Shown piece by piece: positions 60,132 through 64,000 of a stretch of 64,000 nt of DNA; within the stretch, counting starts at the first letter, position 1, and the number at the start of each line of letters is the position of its first letter. The stretch lies in contig NZ_JANSKA010000004.1 in assembly GCF_024741235.1 (NCBI RefSeq), positions 186,001 to 250,000 on the forward strand. Reading direction: 5' to 3'. The translations under genes were made by a program, and so were the position numbers. The DNA is from Tractidigestivibacter montrealensis (GTDB lineage: Bacteria > Actinomycetota > Coriobacteriia > Coriobacteriales > Atopobiaceae). Under the pieces are notes generated by a model. It saw only the letters and a program-made list of their open reading frames with translations. It did no database searches and had not been told where the DNA came from.

Positions 60132-60785
60132 GTGGACTTTGGAACGATGATGGGGATGCTCCTCTCGGGGTATCGAATCTCGATAATCATTTTTGCGGTG
60201 ACGCTCGTGGGGTCCATTCCCCTGGGCATGCTGGTGGCGTTGGGACGCCTCTCCAAGTTCAAGCCGCTCTCGCTGCTCATGCAGCTCTTCATTTCGGTGC
60301 TGCGCGGCACGCCCCTGATGCTTCAGATGTTCGCCGTCTCCTTCATGCCGTATTACGTGTTTGGCCTCAAGACCGATGCGAACTTCCCCATGATCGCGGT
60401 GCTCATCTCGTTTGTCATCAACTATGCGGCATACTTCGCCGAGATCTACCGCTCGGGTATCCAGTCCATTCCGCGTGGCCAGTACGAGGCCGCCGAGGTC
60501 CTTGGCTACTCCAGCCGCCAGACCTTCCAGCGCATTGTTCTGCCGCAGGTGGTCAAGCGCGTGCTTCCCGCCATGGGCAACGAGGTGGTCACGCTCGTCA
60601 AGGACACCTCGCTGGCCTTCTCGCTGGGCGTCCTCGAGATGTTCACGCAGGCGCGCGCCATCGTCACGAGTCAGCGCACCATGGCTGCCTTCGCCGTTGC
60701 CGCACTCATCTACTGGGTCACCTGCCTCATCATCGAGTACGTCATGAGGCACATCGAGAAGAGGCTGGACTACTACCATGACTAA
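60132..60785 (+). CDS. Polar amino-acid ABC transporter permease
   Basis: 217 aa, five membrane helices. HisM/GlnP family with LFISVLRGTPLMLQMF and the coupling loop QYEAAEVLGYSSRQTFQRIVLPQ. GTG 60132 (GGGAG upstream) is preferred over a start inside the upstream gene. It acts as a homodimer since only one permease gene is present. The end overlaps the ATPase start by 8 bases. Confidence 0.93.
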   Translation: MDFGTMMGMLLSGYRISIIIFAVTLVGSIPLGMLVALGRLSKFKPLSLLMQLFISVLRGTPLMLQMFAVSFMPYYVFGLKTDANFPMIAVLISFVINYAAYFAEIYRSGIQSIPRGQYEAAEVLGYSSRQTFQRIVLPQVVKRVLPAMGNEVVTLVKDTSLAFSLGVLEMFTQARAIVTSQRTMAAFAVAALIYWVTCLIIEYVMRHIEKRLDYYHD

Positions 60786-61620
60786 CGCCGAGAAGCACGA
60801 CGCCCGCGCGTCTCGTCACCAGATTCCCGTGCCCGACGCCTCCGTCTCGCAGATCTTGGGACTGCCTGCCGTCTACGTGAAGGGCGCGCGCAAGTCCTTC
60901 TCGGGTCGAGAGGTGCTCCACGACGTGTCGCTCTCCATTGCGCGAGGGGAGGTCGTCTCGGTCATTGGCCCCTCCGGCGCCGGCAAGTCCACGCTTCTGC
61001 GCTGCCTCACGCTGCTTGACACCTTTGATGCGGGCGAGCTCTACTACGGCAGCCTCCGCGTGACCGAGCAGGACGAGAACGGCAGGGCCAGCTACTCCAA
61101 GGATGCCAGCGCAAAGGCGCGCATGCAATTTGGCATTGTGTTCCAGAACTACAACCTCTTCCCGCACTTCACCGTGATGCGCAACGTCTGCGACGCCCCT
61201 ATTGCGGTGCAGGGGAGAGACCCAGCCAAGGTCGAGGAGGAGGCCAAGCAGATACTTGAGCGCCTGGGTCTGTCGGAGCACGCCGAGAAGGTTCCCAACC
61301 AGCTCTCAGGCGGCCAGCAGCAGCGCGTGGCGATTGCGCGAGCGCTTGCCATGCACCCCAAGGTCCTTTACTTCGACGAGGCAACCTCGGCCCTTGACCC
61401 CAGGCTCACGGCGGACATGCGGCGCATCATCCGCGAACTAGCCGCTGACGGCATGGCCATCGGCACCGTGACCCACGAGATGGGATTCGCCCGTGATGTC
61501 TCGGACCGTGTGGCGTTTCTCCTCGACGGGCGGATTGTGGAGGAGGGTCCTGCCGATGAGGTCATGGACAACCCCACAGACGCCCGCGTGCGGGAGTTCC
61601 TGGCCACGGCGGAGGACTAG
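60778..61620 (+). CDS. Polar amino-acid ABC transporter ATPase
   Basis: 280 aa. An N-terminal extension of about 30 residues is followed by Walker [20 protein letters not shown]-loop [10 protein letters not shown], signature [16 protein letters not shown], Walker [14 protein letters not shown] and switch His VTHEMGFA, as in GlnQ/HisP. The TAG stop at 61618-61620 is not followed by a clear terminator. Confidence 0.94.
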   Translation: MTNAEKHDARASRHQIPVPDASVSQILGLPAVYVKGARKSFSGREVLHDVSLSIARGEVVSVIGPSGAGKSTLLRCLTLLDTFDAGELYYGSLRVTEQDENGRASYSKDASAKARMQFGIVFQNYNLFPHFTVMRNVCDAPIAVQGRDPAKVEEEAKQILERLGLSEHAEKVPNQLSGGQQQRVAIARALAMHPKVLYFDEATSALDPRLTADMRRIIRELAADGMAIGTVTHEMGFARDVSDRVAFLLDGRIVEEGPADEVMDNPTDARVREFLATAED

Positions 61621-61741
61621 TGGCAGGTCCAATAATCTCTTTTTGAAGGTCCTGTGTTGAGACAGTGTGCGTGTGAACTGGTGTTTTGCGAAATTGGTGC
61701 CATTCGAATGTGATTCTCGAAAAAGTTCTTCAAGAAAGTGC

Positions 61742-61769
61742 TTGCATCTGTCTGATTCTTTGTCATAAT
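61742..61769 (+). promoter_or_regulatory. Promoter of the tRNA-His/tRNA-Lys pair
   Basis: TTGCAT, 16-base spacer, CATAAT, about 30 bases before tRNA-His. The preceding 120 bases hold no recognised element. Confidence 0.55.
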
Positions 61770-61798
61770 AAACGAGCGCTTCACGAGGTGGGCCAAAT

Positions 61799-61875
61799 GG
61801 TGGGTGTAGCTCAGTTGGAAGAGCGACGGACCGTGGCTCCGTAGGTCGAGGGTTCGAACCCCTTCACCCACCCCA
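61799..61875 (+). tRNA. tRNA-His (anticodon GTG)
   Basis: Acceptor GTGGGTG/CACCCAC, anticodon loop CCGTGGC, T-loop TTCGAAC, encoded CCA. The extra 5' G(-1) opposite the discriminator C is encoded at 61799, as usual for bacterial tRNA-His. Confidence 0.96.
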
Positions 61876-61891
61876 TCTGAAAGCTGAATAT

Positions 61892-61967
61892 GGGTCGTTA
61901 GCTCAGTTGGTAGAGCAGGGGACTCTTAATCCCAAGGTCGAGGGTTCGACCCCCTCACGACCCACCA
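61892..61967 (+). tRNA. tRNA-Lys (anticodon CTT)
   Basis: Acceptor GGGTCGT/ACGACCC, anticodon loop CTCTTAA, encoded CCA. It lies 16 bases after tRNA-His and shares its promoter and terminator. Confidence 0.96.
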
Positions 61968-61978
61968 CGAATCTGCAG

Positions 61979-62008
61979 CCCAGGGCACGTGTTGTCCTGG
62001 GTTTTTTT
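61979..62008 (+). terminator. Terminator of the tRNA pair
   Basis: CCCAGG...CCTGGG stem with GCAC/GTTGT extension, then seven Ts. Confidence 0.9.
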
Positions 62009-62258
62009 CGTCGCGCAAGATCGTCCGGTCAGCTTCTTCTCGCTTTCGATTGGCTCTTGCCCACACTCTTTTGAAAGCCGTTGGTCATGACCGCGTTTTG
62101 TAGGTGGGTGCGAGGTTTCGATACGGTACACTTGGTGTTAAATTACGCCGGCGCAGGCGCTGCGTGGGGTTTGCGGGGTGAGAACGATTCCACCTCCCTC
62201 GTTGCCCAATTGCGGCATACTGTACCTTGCCGAGGTAACCCGCTGGAAGGAGCTTGCG

Positions 62259-63296
62259 TTGATTTACACCATGACCCTGAACCCCGCGCTCGACTACGTG
62301 ATGCACCCCCTCACGCTGGATATGGGCTACACCAACCGTTCTTCGAGCGAGGAGCTCTACTGCGGTGGCAACGGCATTAACATCTCCACGCTTCTCAACG
62401 AGCTTGACGTAGTCAATGTGGCAATGGGCATTGTCGCGGGCTTCACTGGCGAGTACCTCATCAACGAGCTCCAGGAAGCGGGCATTGCCAGCAACTTCGT
62501 GAAGCTGGATCGTGGCTACACGCGCATCAACGTCAAGCTCAACGGCATCGTCATGACCATGGTCAACGGCATGGGCCCCAAGATTTCGCAGAAGAAGGTC
62601 GACGAGCTTCTCGATCGCATGGACGTCCTGCAGTCCGGTGACACCCTCGTCCTTACGGGCTCCATTCCCAATTCCCTGCCCGAGGACATGTACAACCAGA
62701 TCATGGCCCGTCTCGCCGGTCGTGGCATCCAGTTTGTGGTCGATGCGCCCGGTCAGCTCCTCATGGAGTCCATCAAGGCTCATCCCTTCCTCATTAAGCC
62801 CAACAACCACGAGGTCGGCCGCATCTTCAAGGCGGACCCCATGCCCGAGACGCCTGAGGACTGCCTGCCCTATGCGCAAAAGCTCCAGGAGGGTGGCGCC
62901 CGCAACGTCATTGTCTCCTGCGGTGGCAACGGCTCGCTCCTGCTCGACGAGTATGGCACTGAGCACATGGTGCCCACGGCTCGCGTGCGCCTCGTGAACG
63001 CAACCGGCGCCGGTGACTCCATGGTTGCGGGCTTCCTCGCAAAGGTCACGCGTGGCTTGGACTACGAGAACGCCCTCATCTACGCCTCTGCCTGTGGCAC
63101 GGCAACCGCTGCCAGCAAGGGCATCGCCAAGCGCTCGACCATCGACCGCGTGGTCACGGCCCTCTACAAGAAGATGGGTCGCGAGATGCCGGCGAGCATC
63201 GCGGACGATATCAAAAACGAAAAGGCACGCGCTGAGGCTCAGGCTCTTGCCGCCGAGGGAAACGATGAGGAGAAGCAGTCTCCAGAGGGCGCATAG
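62259..63296 (+). CDS. fruK: PfkB-family kinase, 1-phosphofructokinase-like
   Basis: 345 aa. MTLNPALDYVM, the sugar-binding region CGGNGINISTLL (usual Lys of GGKGIN is Asn), TGSIPNSLPEDMY, KPNNHEVG and the catalytic anion hole NATGAGDSMVAGFLA. Phosphorylates fructose-1-phosphate or tagatose-6-phosphate in this family; the PTS enzyme I gene next door favours the first. TTG 62259 is chosen because of GGAAGGAG 7 bases upstream. The C-terminal 30 residues form a charged tail absent from most relatives. Confidence 0.85.
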   Translation: MIYTMTLNPALDYVMHPLTLDMGYTNRSSSEELYCGGNGINISTLLNELDVVNVAMGIVAGFTGEYLINELQEAGIASNFVKLDRGYTRINVKLNGIVMTMVNGMGPKISQKKVDELLDRMDVLQSGDTLVLTGSIPNSLPEDMYNQIMARLAGRGIQFVVDAPGQLLMESIKAHPFLIKPNNHEVGRIFKADPMPETPEDCLPYAQKLQEGGARNVIVSCGGNGSLLLDEYGTEHMVPTARVRLVNATGAGDSMVAGFLAKVTRGLDYENALIYASACGTATAASKGIAKRSTIDRVVTALYKKMGREMPASIADDIKNEKARAEAQALAAEGNDEEKQSPEGA

Positions 63297-63321
63297 CGCG
63301 TTAGACTGTGTTCGGCTCTTT

Positions 63322-63372
63322 AGCGCCCCACCCGGGGCGCTTGGCATTCTGGGAGGTGGCCGCACAGCGGCC
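63322..63372 (+). other. Two hairpins between fruK and ptsI
   Basis: AGCGCCCC/GGGGCGCT with loop ACCC (63322-63341), then GGCCGC-ACA-GCGGCC (63358-63372), 20 bases before the ptsI start. Only weak T-richness follows the first. May reduce read-through or stabilise the ptsI message. Confidence 0.55.
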
Positions 63373-63391
63373 GGTTATGAGGGGGATTGCA

Positions 63392-64000
63392 ATGTATGAG
63401 GGAGTAAACGCATCTGATGGCATCGGCATTGGCGTGGCCCGTGTAGCCGTCGAGCCTGACCTCTCGTTCACGCCGCATGCGCCGGAGGATCCGGAGGCCG
63501 AGAAGGCCCGCTACGCCGCTGCCGTCGAGAAATTCGTCGAGCAGACCAATGCGCAGATTGAGCGCATGAAGCAGACGGTGGGCGAGGATGCCGCCGCCAT
63601 CATGGGCGCCCACATCGAGTTTGCCGAGGACGAGGGCATCCGCGAGATGGTCACGGGCTCCATCGACTCTGGCATGTGCGCCGAGCAGGCTGTGAGCGAG
63701 GCCTACGGCACCTTCTACACCATGTACGCCAACATGGACGACGAGCTCTTCCGCGAGCGCGCCGCCGACGTTGCGGACGTCAAGACCGGCCTTCTCGCGG
63801 ACCTGCTGGGCAAGGAGGTCGTTGACCTCTCCACGTTGCCCGAAAATTCCATCGTCGTGGTGCACGAGCTCACGCCGTCCATGACTGCCGACATCGACAA
63901 GGAGAACGTCGCGGGCATCGTTACCGAGACCGGTGGCCGCACGTCCCACTCCGCAATCATTGCCCGCGCGCTGGAGATTCCTGCGGTTCTCTCCGTTGCG
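63392..64000 (+). CDS. ptsI: PTS enzyme I (phosphoenolpyruvate-protein phosphotransferase), partial
   Basis: First 203 codons only; the window ends inside the gene. The reading MYEGVNASDGIGIGVARV at the start corresponds to the GI.ASPGIA.G N-terminus. The phospho-carrier His lies in TGGRTSHSAIIARALEIPAV near the end (about residue 188). Enzyme I passes phosphate from PEP to HPr for sugar uptake. The ATG follows GAGGGGG. Linked to the fruK-like gene upstream. Confidence 0.95.
   Translation, partial: MYEGVNASDGIGIGVARVAVEPDLSFTPHAPEDPEAEKARYAAAVEKFVEQTNAQIERMKQTVGEDAAAIMGAHIEFAEDEGIREMVTGSIDSGMCAEQAVSEAYGTFYTMYANMDDELFRERAADVADVKTGLLADLLGKEVVDLSTLPENSIVVVHELTPSMTADIDKENVAGIVTETGGRTSHSAIIARALEIPAVLSVA

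Noticed and set aside
62085-63365. 426-aa leftward frame opposite the fruK-like gene
   Set aside because: Antisense shadow; no domain and no start signals.

Overview
The window is GC-rich, densely coded bacterial DNA. Gene content fits an actinobacterium of the class Coriobacteriia (Olsenella/Atopobium-like): Tat-type lipoprotein signals, Gram-positive SOS-box type, RegX3/PhoP-PhoR next to pst, AGGAGG-like ribosome sites and frequent GTG/TTG starts. The class is inferred from gene order and protein flavour, not from a database search. No rRNA, CRISPR array, insertion sequence or prophage was seen.

Layout. 1-5.4 kb: desulfoferrodoxin, an NAD-synthetase-like protein that appears to lack both active sites, and ruvC-ruvA-ruvB behind an SOS box. 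5.4-20.2 kb: a cell-surface polymer cluster. It holds an HTH-LicC-LicA fusion, a three-gene ABC importer, a second HTH-LicC protein, one GT4 and four GT2 glycosyltransferases, a flippase, two LicD transferases and a DUF2304 membrane protein. Together these could import, activate (CDP-linkage), transfer and export choline-like decorations on a teichoic-acid-like glycan. 20.4-29.9 kb: cold-shock protein, HAD phosphatases, a TPR protein, DUF1015, a phasin-like/UbiB-kinase pair and an unrecognised GT-B-like protein. 30-38 kb: TetR regulator, GPH sugar symporter coupled to an alpha-galactosidase, a GNAT fusion, HisJ phosphatase, and a divergent MFS/AraC pair. 38.3-42.8 kb: MarR plus heterodimeric ABC exporter. 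42.8-50.4 kb: complete phosphate regulon pstS-C-A-B-B-phoU-phoP-phoR behind a Pho-box-like repeat. 50.4-56.4 kb: divergent thrC-thrB and hom-lysC-asd, the aspartate route to threonine. 56.4-61.6 kb: S33 peptidase, tRNA-Arg, NUDIX hydrolase and a polar amino-acid ABC importer. 61.8-64 kb: tRNA-His, tRNA-Lys, a 1-phosphofructokinase-like kinase and the start of PTS enzyme I, cut by the window end.

Two themes stand out. The first is the LicC/LicA/LicD module, in which two enzymes carry their own DNA-binding domain and the first gene has a tandem 15-bp repeat over its promoter. The second is a 29-bp palindrome present six times. In four copies its first TGA is the stop codon of the upstream gene, and in two of those its other end is also the stop codon of the convergent gene.
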